Shown here: piece by piece, positions 23,485 to 33,600 of the stretch
How positions within the stretch are numbered: position 1 is the first letter of the stretch
Layout: each line of letters opens with the position of its first letter
NCBI GenBank assembly: GCA_009775265.1
Contig: VSPG01000018.1
Location: forward strand, 1 to 43,251
From: Muribaculaceae bacterium
GTDB taxonomy: Bacteria > Bacteroidota > Bacteroidia > Bacteroidales > Muribaculaceae
DNA: 43,251 nt
Direction of reading: 5' to 3'
Notes under the pieces: generated by a model
The model's input: only the letters and a program-made list of their open reading frames with translations
What the model was told of the DNA's origin: nothing
The model's database searches: none
Position numbers and translations under genes: made by a program

Positions 23485-24672
23485 TCACTCTGCCGCCAGA
23501 CACTCGTCAAGGGCGGCGGAGATGGCCTCGCGGTCGATGTCGCGGCCTATGAACACGAGTTTCACCATGCGGTCGCCGTAGCGCTCGTCCCAGTCGCGCC
23601 GCAGAGAGGGCTCGGAGTCCATCAGTGCGGCGAGTTCGTCGGCAGGCGCGGTGGCGTACCACATGCCCGCCTCGGTGAGTTTCTTCTGCACGCCGGCCTG
23701 CTCGAAAAGGTAGCACATGTCGGTGTTGTCGGAGAAATACAGCACCCCTTTGGCACGGATAACCGACTCCGGCCAGCCGCTTGCGACGAACCTGTCGAAG
23801 CGGTTTATGTCGAAAGCAGGACGACGGTAATACACCATTGTCCGTATGCCGTACTCCTCCGCCTCGCCTTCGTCGTGATGATGGTGGTGGCCGCAGCAGT
23901 GGCCGTAGTCATGGCCATCGCCGTGGTCATGACCGTGATGCCCTTCTATTTCGCGCACCCATGTGGCGGATGTGGCCACGCTCTCGAAGTCGAAAGCTCC
24001 GGTTCCGATTATATGTTCCAAACCGAAATCGGCATAATCGCACTCCACGATGCGGGCTTCGGGCTGCAGCGCGCGCACAACGGCCTTCAGCTGTGCGGCC
24101 TCGCCGGCGCTTACTTCCGAAACCTTGTTGAGCACCACTACGTTGCAGAATTCTATCTGCTCGATTACGAGCCGCTCGATGTCGCCGTCGGCAAGACCGG
24201 CGCGCTGCAGCGAAGCCCCGCAGCCGAATTCGCTTTTCATGCGCAGAGAATCCACCACGGTGGCTATGCAGTCGAGGCGCGGCACCACAGGACACATGCC
24301 CGGAGGCATCAGCTGCGGAATGGAGCATATAGTCTGCGCGATAGGAGCCGGCTCGCACACCCCGCTGGCTTCGACTACTATGTAGTCGAAACTGCGCGTG
24401 GCGGCAAGTCCTGCAAGCTGTTCGGCCAGGTCCATCTTCAGCGTGCAGCATATGCAGCCGTTCTGCAAAGCCACAAGGTCGTCCTTCCCCGCGCCGCCTA
24501 CCACGCCGCCGCGGCGTATGAGCGAAGCGTCGATGTTGATTTCGCCGATGTCATTGACTATTACCGCAAAACGTATGCCTCGCTCATTGGCAAGGATGCG
24601 GTTGAGCAGGGTGGTTTTGCCGCTGCCGAGGTAGCCTGTGAGCAGCAGTACGGGGATTTCGGAACTATTCAT
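23485..24672 (-). CDS. CobW/G3E-type GTPase (COG0523) with His-rich metal-binding loop
   Basis: This 395-residue protein has Walker A GYLGSGKTT (residues 13-21), the metal-binding CxCC motif (NGCICC, Cys73-Cys76), GTPase motifs (VVEASGV, VVLNKVSE) and a CobW C-terminal domain. Between the domains is a His-rich stretch with many His, Asp and Cys from about residue 243. COG0523 proteins insert or deliver metals such as zinc or cobalt to client enzymes. It overlaps the PnuC-type transporter gene by eight bases, so it is the last gene of the TPP-riboswitch operon, an uncommon place for this family. A role linking metal and thiamine metabolism is inference. Confidence 0.9.
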   Translation of the reverse strand: MNSSEIPVLLLTGYLGSGKTTLLNRILANERGIRFAVIVNDIGEINIDASLIRRGGVVGGAGKDDLVALQNGCICCTLKMDLAEQLAGLAATRSFDYIVVEASGVCEPAPIAQTICSIPQLMPPGMCPVVPRLDCIATVVDSLRMKSEFGCGASLQRAGLADGDIERLVIEQIEFCNVVVLNKVSEVSAGEAAQLKAVVRALQPEARIVECDYADFGLEHIIGTGAFDFESVATSATWVREIEGHHGHDHGDGHDYGHCCGHHHHHDEGEAEEYGIRTMVYYRRPAFDINRFDRFVASGWPESVIRAKGVLYFSDNTDMCYLFEQAGVQKKLTEAGMWYATAPADELAALMDSEPSLRRDWDERYGDRMVKLVFIGRDIDREAISAALDECLAAE

Positions 24673-25282
24673 TGCAGGGGTCGTTTTGCTGTTTCATGAT
24701 GTCAAGCCATTTGCGGTAGCCGAAGGCGGCTATGACGGTGTAGATGGCATAAAGGGCGGCGTAGAGAGGGATTCCTTTGTAGATGTACAACCCGACACAC
24801 ACCGCATCCACCACCATCCATGCGAGCCACTGCTCGGCATATTTGCGGGCAAGCAGCCACAGGGCCACTATGCTGAGGGCTGTCGTGAAAGCGTCGCACA
24901 AAGGCACATTGCTGTCGGTGCACCGGCTAAGAAACAGATATATGGCCGCCCACACCACTGCGAACACCGCCGCCGAGCCCAGCGCCACACGGAACGGGAT
25001 ATGCCTGACAGGCATCGCCTTTTCCTTGCGCGACGCCCCGGCATGCCCGTCTTTGCTCCTCGCACTCCGCGTCCACGCCCAATAGCCGTAGGCCGCTATC
25101 GCCAGATAATAGATGTTGATGCCGAAATCGGCATACAGCCCCTTGCGGAAATATATCCACATGGATATGGCGGGCATGACTACGGAAGCCAGCCACAGGC
25201 GTGCGTCGGCATGGTATTCCCACCACAGATAGAGCAATCCGAGGCTGAATCCTGCTATTTCGAGTGCGAGGTCGATGCTCAT
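24665..25282 (-). CDS. pnuT: PnuT/PnuC-family vitamin transporter (probable thiamine)
   Basis: The 205-residue membrane protein has about seven hydrophobic helices and PnuC signatures: LGLLYLWWEYHADARLW, YFRKGLYADFGINIYYL, YGYWAW, and EQWLAWMVVDAVCVGLYIYK. PnuC proteins carry nicotinamide riboside; the PnuT branch in Bacteroidota carries thiamine, and the position behind a TPP riboswitch and a TonB receptor supports thiamine here. It begins 13 bases after the receptor stop and overlaps the CobW gene by eight bases. A thiamine pyrophosphokinase gene, often found next to pnuT, is missing. Confidence 0.85.
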   Translation of the reverse strand: MSIDLALEIAGFSLGLLYLWWEYHADARLWLASVVMPAISMWIYFRKGLYADFGINIYYLAIAAYGYWAWTRSARSKDGHAGASRKEKAMPVRHIPFRVALGSAAVFAVVWAAIYLFLSRCTDSNVPLCDAFTTALSIVALWLLARKYAEQWLAWMVVDAVCVGLYIYKGIPLYAALYAIYTVIAAFGYRKWLDIMKQQNDPCNE

Positions 25283-25295
25283 GCAGTAAAAACAA

Positions 25296-27530
25296 TCAGA
25301 ACGATATTGTGGCCGATGCCATCACGTGTGCCGGCGCCTGTGCGGCGAATCCGGCATAGCTGTACACCACTTTTTCGCCGGCGTCGTCCACATAGTATTC
25401 CGTGCCGGCGTAGCCGTTGTTGCAGTATTTTTTGTTGAATATGTTGTACACCGTGAAGCCAACGCTCAGAGCCTTTACCGACGGGATGCGGCGGAAGGTG
25501 TAGCCCATGCGCAGATCGCTCACGAAGTAGGAGTCGAGGCGAGCGTCGGGAGTGCGGGCATTGTCCATGTACTGTTCCGAGACATATCGCGAGCTGAGCG
25601 TGGCGTCGAAACCCGCCACGCGGAAGTTGAAGGCGTTGTGCAGCACCACAGACGGAGAGAAAGCGATGGGAGTGTCGCCCAGCTCGCGGGTGATGGGATT
25701 TTTCCATCCGTCCTCGTAGATGTACTGGACGAAATCGCGTATGCGGTTGCGCGACAGAGTAGCGTTTATCTGCCAGTCGAAGAACGATGCCGGACGCAAC
25801 GACGCCTGGAGTTCGACGCCTGCGCGATATGAGCTCGGCACGTTCACACTGAGCGGGTTGCCGGTGTCGGAAAGCTGTCCTGTGGCCACGAGCTGGTCTT
25901 TATAGTCCATGTAGTACAGATTCACACCCACACTGAACATGCGGTGGGCGAAGCTGTAGCCGGCCTCATAGTCGAAAAGGCGTTCGGCCGTCGGATAATG
26001 CGCGGGGTCGCCGTCGGTGAAATTGTCGCGCACAGGCTCTTTGTGGGCAACGCTCCATGAGGCGTAGGCGCGGTGCGCACCGCGCGTATATGTCAGACCT
26101 GCCTTGGGGTTGAAGAAATTGTAGCGCCGCAGGATGTCGAGCGCGGCCATGCCGGAGGTGTTCCAGTCGTAGTTGTCGCTGATGCCGCGGATAGAGTAGC
26201 GGATATGCCGCAGCTGCATGTCGGCGTAAGCGGAAAGGCCGGCGCCCAGGTCCACATCGGCGCGGGCATACACATTGGCGTCGAACTTGCGCCCCGTGTT
26301 GCGGTAGTACTCCTGCAGAGGGTTTATTGCGCCGACATAGTTGCGCACCCATGCCACCTGCCCGAAATGGTTGCCTCGGTGCCAGTTGGCAGCCCCGCCT
26401 ATGGTGGCGTTGACACGCTTGCCCGAGTAGTTTACCGTGAACAGGCCTCCGCCGAAATCATTGTCGTTTTTTTTCAGCCGCACGAGGTCGGACTTCTCCA
26501 CAAGTTCCCCGCCGGCGTCGTGGAAAGGCTCGAGGCCATACTCGACGAGAGTGCGTCCGGTCTTGTACTGGTTGTAATAGCCGTCGCCCTTGGTGTAGTG
26601 GAACGTAAGGTTCATACGCCAGCCGGCGGCGAGCTGCTGCGAGCCGGACAGGTGTATGTGGTGCTGCACGAAGTGGTCGAACTGGTCGGGATAGTAGGCT
26701 GTAGAACCGTCGTCGGCAGTGTAGCGCCCGCAGGGGTTGTAGCGCCGGCCGTATTTCTCCATTTCTTCCTTGGAGGCGTAGTCCCACGCCATGTAGGTCT
26801 GTTCCTTGCCGCCGAACGCGAGCAGGCGCACGGATGTGCCGCCGGAGGTGTAGGCAAGCTGCCCCATGTAGCTCCACAGTTTCGAATAGGCTCTGTCGAT
26901 GTAGCCGTCGGAACCCACATGACTAAGACGCATATCCATGCTCCAATGGTCCCGTAGCAGTCCCGAGCGGAGTTTCAGCGTCTGCTTGTTGGAGTTGTAG
27001 CTGCCGTAGGAGGCAGACAGTTCCGCTTCGGGCTCGAACGACGGGGCGTCGGTAATCATGTTGACAGACGCTCCGAACGCGCCCGCGCCGTTGGCCGATG
27101 TGCCGGCGCCGCGCTGAAGCTGTATGTCGCGCACGGACGATGCCAAGTCGGGCATGTTCACCCAATAGACGTTGTGGCTCTCGGAATCGTTGATGGGCAC
27201 ACCGTTGGCCGTGATGTTGATGCGTGAAGCGTCGGTGCCGCGCACACGCAGGCCGGAATAGCCTATGCCGCCGCCGGCATCGCCGGTAGTCACCACCGAA
27301 GGCATGCTTTCAAGCAGGAAAGGAATGTCGCGCCCGTCGTTGACGCGCTCTATTTCTGCAGCTGTAAGGTTGGAAAAGGCCACGGGCGTGCGGTGGTCGG
27401 CCCTGTTGGCCATCACCTCCACGTCGCGCAAATGCACTATTGTGGTGTCGGATTGTGGATTCTGCGCATGCGCGCACACGAAGCCGGAAGCGCACAATGC
27501 TGCCACGGCCGTAAGATAAAATTCTTTCAT
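25296..27530 (-). CDS. TonB-dependent outer-membrane receptor, probable thiamine uptake
   Basis: This 744-residue protein has a signal peptide (MKEFYLTAVAALCASGFVCA), a plug domain (~residues 35-150, with LRVRGTDASRINITANGVPI and VRDIQLQRGAGTSANGAG) and a beta-barrel ending in the terminal aromatic Phe (MASATISF). It imports a substrate through the outer membrane using TonB energy. The TPP riboswitch ends about 13 bases before its ATG, so thiamine is the likely ligand. It is the first gene of the operon. There is no SusD partner, as expected for vitamin receptors. Confidence 0.92.
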   Translation of the reverse strand: MKEFYLTAVAALCASGFVCAHAQNPQSDTTIVHLRDVEVMANRADHRTPVAFSNLTAAEIERVNDGRDIPFLLESMPSVVTTGDAGGGIGYSGLRVRGTDASRINITANGVPINDSESHNVYWVNMPDLASSVRDIQLQRGAGTSANGAGAFGASVNMITDAPSFEPEAELSASYGSYNSNKQTLKLRSGLLRDHWSMDMRLSHVGSDGYIDRAYSKLWSYMGQLAYTSGGTSVRLLAFGGKEQTYMAWDYASKEEMEKYGRRYNPCGRYTADDGSTAYYPDQFDHFVQHHIHLSGSQQLAAGWRMNLTFHYTKGDGYYNQYKTGRTLVEYGLEPFHDAGGELVEKSDLVRLKKNDNDFGGGLFTVNYSGKRVNATIGGAANWHRGNHFGQVAWVRNYVGAINPLQEYYRNTGRKFDANVYARADVDLGAGLSAYADMQLRHIRYSIRGISDNYDWNTSGMAALDILRRYNFFNPKAGLTYTRGAHRAYASWSVAHKEPVRDNFTDGDPAHYPTAERLFDYEAGYSFAHRMFSVGVNLYYMDYKDQLVATGQLSDTGNPLSVNVPSSYRAGVELQASLRPASFFDWQINATLSRNRIRDFVQYIYEDGWKNPITRELGDTPIAFSPSVVLHNAFNFRVAGFDATLSSRYVSEQYMDNARTPDARLDSYFVSDLRMGYTFRRIPSVKALSVGFTVYNIFNKKYCNNGYAGTEYYVDDAGEKVVYSYAGFAAQAPAHVMASATISF

Positions 27531-27539
27531 CTTTCGTAT

Positions 27540-27628
27540 TTCTCTACGCCGGTACTAACCGGATCAGGTTCGAAGGGTATAATCTCAGCTCGGCCCGCAC
27601 ATTCCGGCGCGGCCGCGCACCCCTATAG
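27540..27628 (-). promoter_or_regulatory. TPP (thiamine pyrophosphate) riboswitch
   Basis: The minus strand contains the whole conserved core: GGGGTGC at the 5' side, GGGC...CTGAGAT (27582-27588), ATACCCTTCGAACCTGATC (GAACCTGATC at 27562-27571), GGTTAGTACC and GGCGTAG (27544-27550). The aptamer runs almost into the start codon of the receptor gene, which suggests control of translation initiation rather than a separate terminator stem. When TPP is plentiful the operon would be off. Confidence 0.97.
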
Positions 27629-27686
27629 ATATGAAAATGTTCTCTCGCGGACATCGTGCGGCATGGCGCCGCAGTCAAATCCGCTG

Positions 27687-27694
27687 CAAAGGTA
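27687..27694 (-). promoter_or_regulatory. -7 box of the thiamine operon
   Basis: TACCTTTG on the minus strand matches TAnnTTTG; the riboswitch begins about 60 bases downstream. Confidence 0.6.
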
Positions 27695-27717
27695 TGAAAA
27701 AATATCGAATTAATCCC

Positions 27718-27725
27718 TATCTTTG
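27718..27725 (+). promoter_or_regulatory. -7 box of the secreted protein gene at 27772
   Basis: TATCTTTG matches TAnnTTTG, 46 bases before the ATG, and points away from the thiamine operon promoter. Confidence 0.6.
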
Positions 27726-27771
27726 CAAAACAAACCTTACAAACTGTTAAATCAATTAAATCGCATTTCTC

Positions 27772-29301
27772 ATGAAAAAGAAAGTCCTGACCGCATTGGC
27801 GGCTGTGTTCATGTCGGCCGTGGCCATAGCTTCAGTAACGCCGAGCAGGCAAAAAGTGCCCGTGCGGCTGCCCGGAGTGCCCATGGACGCCGAAGCCATC
27901 TACAACCCACAGGGCGAAGAAACGGCATATATAATGAATGTAAGCGAATACGGCGCGATTTTCGGCGAGGAGGAGCAGGAGGGCTACAAGATGGCCGTGC
28001 GCCGCAGTGCCGACGGAACCACGATATGGTTCCGTGACCTCAATCCGGGGTTCAACCGCTACAGCGACGATGAAGAATACACCTGGATAAAAGGCACCAT
28101 CGACGGCAACGACATCACGGTGCGGGCCGGACAGGTGGTGTACGCCAACGAAAACTACGGACAAAAGCTGTATTTCGAGGCCGTGACCCTGGACGAAAGC
28201 TCCAGGGTGGACACTTTTCTCGACGAGGTGCATTTCACCATCGTAGGCGACCGCATAGTCCAGGCCGACGACAATGTGTACATCGCCGTATACGAAGACG
28301 GCGAGACTATGGACGATGCCGGCATATACATGTTTTTCTTCCGATATGACATGCAGCCGGTAGGAGAAATCGAGAAAACCGTACCTCCCGCCGATGCCGA
28401 AACACAACAGTGGCTCTTGACATCCAACGCCATGCCGCGTCCGGTGTCGGTGGCACGCAGCGGCGACGAAATCTACATCGCAGGCCTGTCGGAGATGGCT
28501 CCCGAAGATTATGTGAAAGGCACCGTAAAAGACGGCGTGCTGACAATAAAATCCGGCTACATACTCACGTCCAACGAACGCTACTACATACGACTGATAG
28601 GCGCCACGGAAGGAGAGACCGACGACTGGGGCGTGACATCGTTCAATATTGCGACGGAATACACATTCGAGGCAAACGAGAACCGGCTCACAATGACGCC
28701 CTCCGACATGTACATCATTGAGGCAAGCTACGGATTCACCAATTTCTATTCGGGCATACAGAACGTGGATATATTCCCCTACGCGGGCGACAAGCCTGCT
28801 GTGCCGGCCGCTCCGGAGGTGGAATATGACGAGCTAAACGAAGTGCTCTACATCGTGGTGCCTTCGGCCGACACGGACGGAAACTACATCAACCCGGCCA
28901 ACCTGTCGTACCGCGTGCTGTTCGACGGTCAGCCCTACGAATTCTCCACCACCGACTATCTCGGCCTTTATGAGAACATGACCGAGGTTCCATATGGGTT
29001 CACCGACTCCTGGGACTTCTACGCCAACGGCCCGCAGCACACGGTATTCCTGCACAATGCGCCAGAGTGGACAACCGTGACCGTGGAATCCACATACACC
29101 GTGGACGGCGTGTCCAACACGTCGGCGGGCAAATGGTCGGGCATCACTTCCGTTACGGGCGACAAGCCGACACCCGAGAGCATGACAATGACCGACATTC
29201 TCGGCCGCACCGTCACGAATCCTTCTCCCGGCAGCATCGTGATAGTGCGTTCGACATACAGCGACGGCAGCGTACGCACCGAAAAACGCATAGTGAAGTA
29301 G
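27772..29301 (+). CDS. Secreted multi-domain protein with sorting-domain-like tail
   Basis: This 509-residue protein has a signal peptide (MKKKVLTALAAVFMSAVAIA) and a mostly beta-structured body. Residues ~30-330 contain two copies of a similar pattern (VKGTVKDGVLTIKSGYILTS in the second; IKGTIDGNDITVRAGQVVYA in the first), indicating an internal duplication. A later Ig/FN3-like part (~360-470) precedes a C-terminal tail (MTMTDILGRTVTNPSPG ... VRTEKRIVK) with the G-R/V-K pattern of T9SS type A-like sorting signals. The protein is probably on the cell surface or released. I know no enzymatic signature in it. Confidence 0.75.
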   Translation: MKKKVLTALAAVFMSAVAIASVTPSRQKVPVRLPGVPMDAEAIYNPQGEETAYIMNVSEYGAIFGEEEQEGYKMAVRRSADGTTIWFRDLNPGFNRYSDDEEYTWIKGTIDGNDITVRAGQVVYANENYGQKLYFEAVTLDESSRVDTFLDEVHFTIVGDRIVQADDNVYIAVYEDGETMDDAGIYMFFFRYDMQPVGEIEKTVPPADAETQQWLLTSNAMPRPVSVARSGDEIYIAGLSEMAPEDYVKGTVKDGVLTIKSGYILTSNERYYIRLIGATEGETDDWGVTSFNIATEYTFEANENRLTMTPSDMYIIEASYGFTNFYSGIQNVDIFPYAGDKPAVPAAPEVEYDELNEVLYIVVPSADTDGNYINPANLSYRVLFDGQPYEFSTTDYLGLYENMTEVPYGFTDSWDFYANGPQHTVFLHNAPEWTTVTVESTYTVDGVSNTSAGKWSGITSVTGDKPTPESMTMTDILGRTVTNPSPGSIVIVRSTYSDGSVRTEKRIVK

Positions 29302-29320
29302 CACTGCTCCAGCAACATGG

Positions 29321-29357
29321 CATAGGGCTGCACCGCAAATAACGGTGCAGCCCTATG
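29321..29357. terminator. Perfect 14-bp hairpin, probable terminator
   Basis: CATAGGGCTGCACC (29321-29334) and GGTGCAGCCCTATG (29344-29357) are exact reverse complements with a nine-base loop. It lies 20 bases after the secreted protein gene. A T-run appears only 13 bases later, so termination may be imperfect. Confidence 0.7.
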
Positions 29358-29377
29358 TCTCTTACAATTGTTTTTAT

Positions 29378-29385
29378 TAATTTTG
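29378..29385 (+). promoter_or_regulatory. -7 box of the flavodiiron protein gene
   Basis: TAATTTTG matches TAnnTTTG and sits 18 bases before the ATG, implying a very short leader. Confidence 0.5.
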
Positions 29386-29403
29386 TGCCACAAAATCAAC
29401 AAT

Positions 29404-30567
29404 ATGCTGTCAGTAACTCCAAACGTAAGATTCGTAGGAGTCGAGGACGACAACCTCGACCTGTTCGAAGGCCAGTATCCGCTTCAAAAAGGGATTTCAT
29501 ACAACTCATATGTCATTGACGACGAGAAAATCGCGGTCGTCGACTCTGTGGACAGACGCCGGTGCCGCGAATGGCTCGCCAAACTCGAAGCCGCGCTGAA
29601 CGGCCGCACGCCCGACTACCTGATAGTGCAGCACATGGAGCCCGACCACTCGGGCAGCATACGACTGATGCTTGAGAAATATCCGTCAGTGAAAATCGTG
29701 GCCACTGCAAAAGCCCTGGAAATGCTGGGATGTTTTTTCGAAGGGATGGACGTGGCGGAGCGGTGCATGGCCGTATGCGACAACGACACGCTGGAGCTGG
29801 GACGGGTGTCGCTGCGCTTTTTCACAGCCCCGATGGTGCACTGGCCGGAAGTGATGATGACTCTCGACGAAACCGACGGAGTGCTGTTCTCCGCCGACGC
29901 TTTCGGCTCGTTCGCCACATACTCGGCGGCACAGGCCTGGGACGACGAGGCCAGGCGCTATTACTGCAACATCGTGGGCAAATACGGCTCAAGCGTGCAG
30001 GCCGTGATGAAAAAACTGGCCGGAAGGAATTTCCGAATCATAGCCCCGCTCCACGGCCCCGTGCTCTGCGGCGACCTCGCCGGCTACTGGATGCTGTATG
30101 ACAAATGGAGCCGTTACGTGCCGGAGACCGACGGCGTGCTGGTGGCATACGCCTCGATATACGGAGGCACTGCCGAGGCTGCCATGCGCCTTGCCGCGAT
30201 GCTCGAGGAGAACCACGCCGGCGAAGTGGTGCTTATGGATCTGAACCGCCACGACGTGTCGTACGCAGTGGCCGAGGCATTCCGCCTGAGCCGCATGGCG
30301 CTGTGCTGCGCCACATACGACGGGGGGCTGTTTCCGTCGATGCACAATTTCCTGCACCATCTCGCAATGAAGAACTTCCGCAACCGCCCTGTGGCGCTCG
30401 TGGAAAACGGCTCATGGGCTCCCATGGCCGGAAAACTCATGGGCGACATGCTCGGAAAGATGAAGGACATGCCGCCGGTGGCTCCGGCTGTGACGATACG
30501 CAGCCGCATGCACGCCGGCGACATCCCCGCATTGCGCTGCCTTGCCGAGGCTCTTGCGAAAGCATAA
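29404..30567 (+). CDS. FprA-family A-type flavodiiron protein
   Basis: The ATG at 29404 gives 387 residues; earlier in-frame codons are rejected as they overlap the promoter. The metallo-beta-lactamase-like domain (~1-245) has the diiron ligands HMEPDHSG (His77, Glu79, Asp81, His82), MVHWPE, SADAFG and LHGPV. The flavodoxin domain (~250-387) has the FMN loop AYASIYGGTAEAA and FLVENGSWAP-type segments. This class reduces oxygen to water or nitric oxide to nitrous oxide without producing radicals, in anaerobes. It is expressed alone. A rubredoxin partner is not adjacent. Confidence 0.95.
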   Translation: MLSVTPNVRFVGVEDDNLDLFEGQYPLQKGISYNSYVIDDEKIAVVDSVDRRRCREWLAKLEAALNGRTPDYLIVQHMEPDHSGSIRLMLEKYPSVKIVATAKALEMLGCFFEGMDVAERCMAVCDNDTLELGRVSLRFFTAPMVHWPEVMMTLDETDGVLFSADAFGSFATYSAAQAWDDEARRYYCNIVGKYGSSVQAVMKKLAGRNFRIIAPLHGPVLCGDLAGYWMLYDKWSRYVPETDGVLVAYASIYGGTAEAAMRLAAMLEENHAGEVVLMDLNRHDVSYAVAEAFRLSRMALCCATYDGGLFPSMHNFLHHLAMKNFRNRPVALVENGSWAPMAGKLMGDMLGKMKDMPPVAPAVTIRSRMHAGDIPALRCLAEALAKA

Positions 30568-30597
30568 AGAAGAAAAAGGGCACTTACTGACAGGCCA

Positions 30598-30634
30598 CAA
30601 TAAAACACCGCGGAAGATGCATCTTCCGCGGTGT
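30598..30634 (-). terminator. Intrinsic terminator of the 1,511-residue protein gene
   Basis: A 30-base perfect palindrome (30605-30634, ACACCGCGGAAGATG and its complement) is followed on the minus strand by TTTTATTG. The U-tract on this side assigns it to the minus-strand gene ending at 30659; it may also stop plus-strand transcripts of the flavodiiron gene. Confidence 0.85.
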
Positions 30635-30658
30635 CGCTATTCAAGAGTGCTTATATGG

Positions 30659-33600
30659 TTACTTCACAGCAACTTTTACGATAGTGTCGCCAGCTTTCAC
30701 CACGTATACTCCGGTGGCGACGCTTACGCTCACCTTGGCGGAAGCTGTGGCGTTGTAGACGAGTCGGCCGTCGATGGCGGCGATGCTAAGGAGCTTGCCT
30801 TCGGCACCGGCAACGACGATGTGGCCGTTTTCACCCGTGACGGTGATGCCTGCTGCAAGGGCGTCGTCAATGCCTGTGGCTGTAACGTTCACAGCATTGG
30901 AGCCTTTCGACATGCCGGTTTCGTAGACGGTCACAACCACATAGGTGTGCTCGCCGGCGGCTGCATCGGCATCGACAAACTTGGTTTCGCCGGTAGGTTC
31001 GGCGGTAATCTTCTCGCCGTCGCGGTATACGTCGTAGCCAACGATGGAAAGTTTGGCCGACGAACCTGCTGCAGCGAATGTGAAGTCGTCGAGCATGAGC
31101 ATGAACGCATCGGTGTCGTGGTTGCGGATGGCGAAATGCTTGGCACCTTCGGGGACATCGAATGTGTATTCCGTCCATTCTTTCGGTGCGTTCTTAACTT
31201 CCTTCACTTTCACGAAGTCCTTGGTGTCGAGACTTCCGGTGCTGTACAGGATGTCGAACGATTCGGGATAGTTGCTGTCGTAACTCTTGGCCCAGAAGGA
31301 GACGGTCTGTGCGGAGCCGTCGAGGGCTGGCGAGATGGCCCAGTCGTCGACCATGCCGCCGTCCGGGTCGTAATTGAACAGGCTTGCAAGGAATTTGTTG
31401 CCGCTGTGTGCAGCGAAAGTCTGATTGAAAGTTGCGCCATCCTGCTCGAACACGAAGAACGAGGTGAGTGTCACGCCGGCTTCGATTCCGGGGATTTCGG
31501 TGTTCTGGAATCCGCCCACAGGCTTGCCGTCGGCGTCGACGAATGTCCATCCGGCATATTCGTGTGCCCATGCTTCGGCATCTTCAAAATCGACGGTTTT
31601 CTCCTCGGCCACAGAGCTGAGGTCGGGTTCGCTCCATGTGAGCTTGACGCCTTCTGTGCCGTTCTCGCCCTTAAGGTCGGTCACTGCGGGCAGACGCGAA
31701 ACGACGGGAGCCACTTCGATTGTCTTGGTGGTGTTGTTATTGTCGTTTTCATCGGCGGCGTTCTTGACCACGGCATGATAAGCCACGGCTTCCTCGGCGA
31801 GGACGTGCATGTCGCATTCGAAGCTTACCACTGCATTCTTACCGCTTTCGAGGGCATCAAGAGTCTTGGTTTCTGCAAGTTTGTCGTCGGCATAGAGTTC
31901 GACGGTGATTGCAGAGGCGTCGGCTGTACCGACATTGCCCACTGTCACATCGACATTGAATTTTTCACCGGCCTTTACCTTGCCGGGAGCCGCGATGCCG
32001 CGTGCGGCCACGTCGTCGGCGAGTATGGAGCCGATCTTGATGTTGTCTATAGCCGTGAGGCGGTATTTTTTGGTTGTGGCCTGGATGCGCACCTGGATTA
32101 CCTTGCCTGCATAGGCTGTGAGAGGAACGGAAGCCATGCACCAGCCGTCTTCGTCGGAAAGAGTGTTGATGACAATGTTGCTCAGCGGCGCTTCGGGCCA
32201 TGTCTCGGCAGATGCTTCCTTGACGTATATGTCGATTTCGTTGATGTCGTCGGCCTCGCCGCTTTCACCGATTATATTGTAAGTGTATAAGCTGACACCG
32301 GGGTTCACTGCATTGGCAAGGCTTACTTTGCCGGTGAACAATGCCGAAGATGAGTCAAGGTACTGGCCATCCATTACGGCATATCCGTTGTCGCCGTCCT
32401 GCGAAGCCAGATCGGATAACTTAGCGTCGTCGTATATCGACCATGCTCCTTCTTTATTGCTGAAGCCGGTGCCCCATGCATAGCTGAGACCGGCATCGGG
32501 GAAGCTTTCCTCAAGGCCGTCGTAGGGAGTGCCTGCGGCAATCATCGGGGTGTAGACTCCGTTTTCGCCACCTTCAGTGATGGCAAACACGGCATACTGC
32601 ACAAAGTCCTGTTCGCCTGCCGGCACAGCCTGAAGTGTGAACGATGTGGCGGAGAGCTCATCGCTGAGAGGTTCGAATCCGGCAGAGGTTTTCTCTGCTA
32701 CCATGTATTTGACCAATGCCGGGTTAATGGTGTTTCCGTTTTCATCGGTGTTTACGGCATCCCATGTGATGGTGACTTCGCCGGGAGTGGCGGTTTCCAC
32801 TATCTTCACATTTTCGGGAGCGGCGGGTTTGTCGACGCCCACAAATGTTGTGATGCTTGCTTCCTTGCCTGCGCCTGAGGCGTTATGGGCCAGTACGCTA
32901 TAGGTGGTGGTGCCGCCTTGTTCGGGAGTGTCCTCGAAGGAGAGAGCGGTATTGACGGCGGGAGCGTCCCATGTCTTGACAAGTTCGTTGCCACGACGGA
33001 GTTCAACCTTTGTGAGCGAGCTGATGGGCGAGCCTGCAAAGTCTACCGCCGGAGTCTTGAACGAAACATTCACCTTCTTTTCTCCATTGGGGTCGGCCAC
33101 GGCTTTCAGGTCGGTGGCGGCGCCGGGTGCGGTGGCGGCTATGCCTGCCGACACGCTGATGTCGTCGACATAGAGATAGTACATGTCGGCATCGGACATG
33201 CCATGGAAACCGATGAAATATGTTCCGTCGGCATCGGGCACGATGTATTCGCTGAATTCCACGTCCTGAGCGGACTCAAGGAGGGTGGGCTGGAGAATCA
33301 CGCCCGTCATGGCTTCGGCGGTGGCACCTTTGCCCCACTTCACTTCAAGGCGTTCTTTGAACGTAGTGCTGTTGGCGGCGGCTTTGAAGCTTACGAGATA
33401 AGACTTGCCGCTTTCGAGACGAATGGGAGGAGTAATCATCCAGTCGTCCATATTGATAGACGAGTTATAGGCGACGCGTGCGCGGCCGTTGTTTATCTGC
33501 CATGTCGTGCCGTCTTCGTTGGCGTCGATGATGGTGTAGCCTCCGAGAGCGTCGTCGGTGCCGAAATCGTTGAAGTAAGGAGTTTCAATGCTGCCGAGGG

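Noticed and set aside
30542..32290. 582-codon plus-strand frame opposite the large adhesin-like gene
   Set aside because: No start signals or family resemblance; the minus-strand gene has a signal peptide, repeated domains and a terminator.
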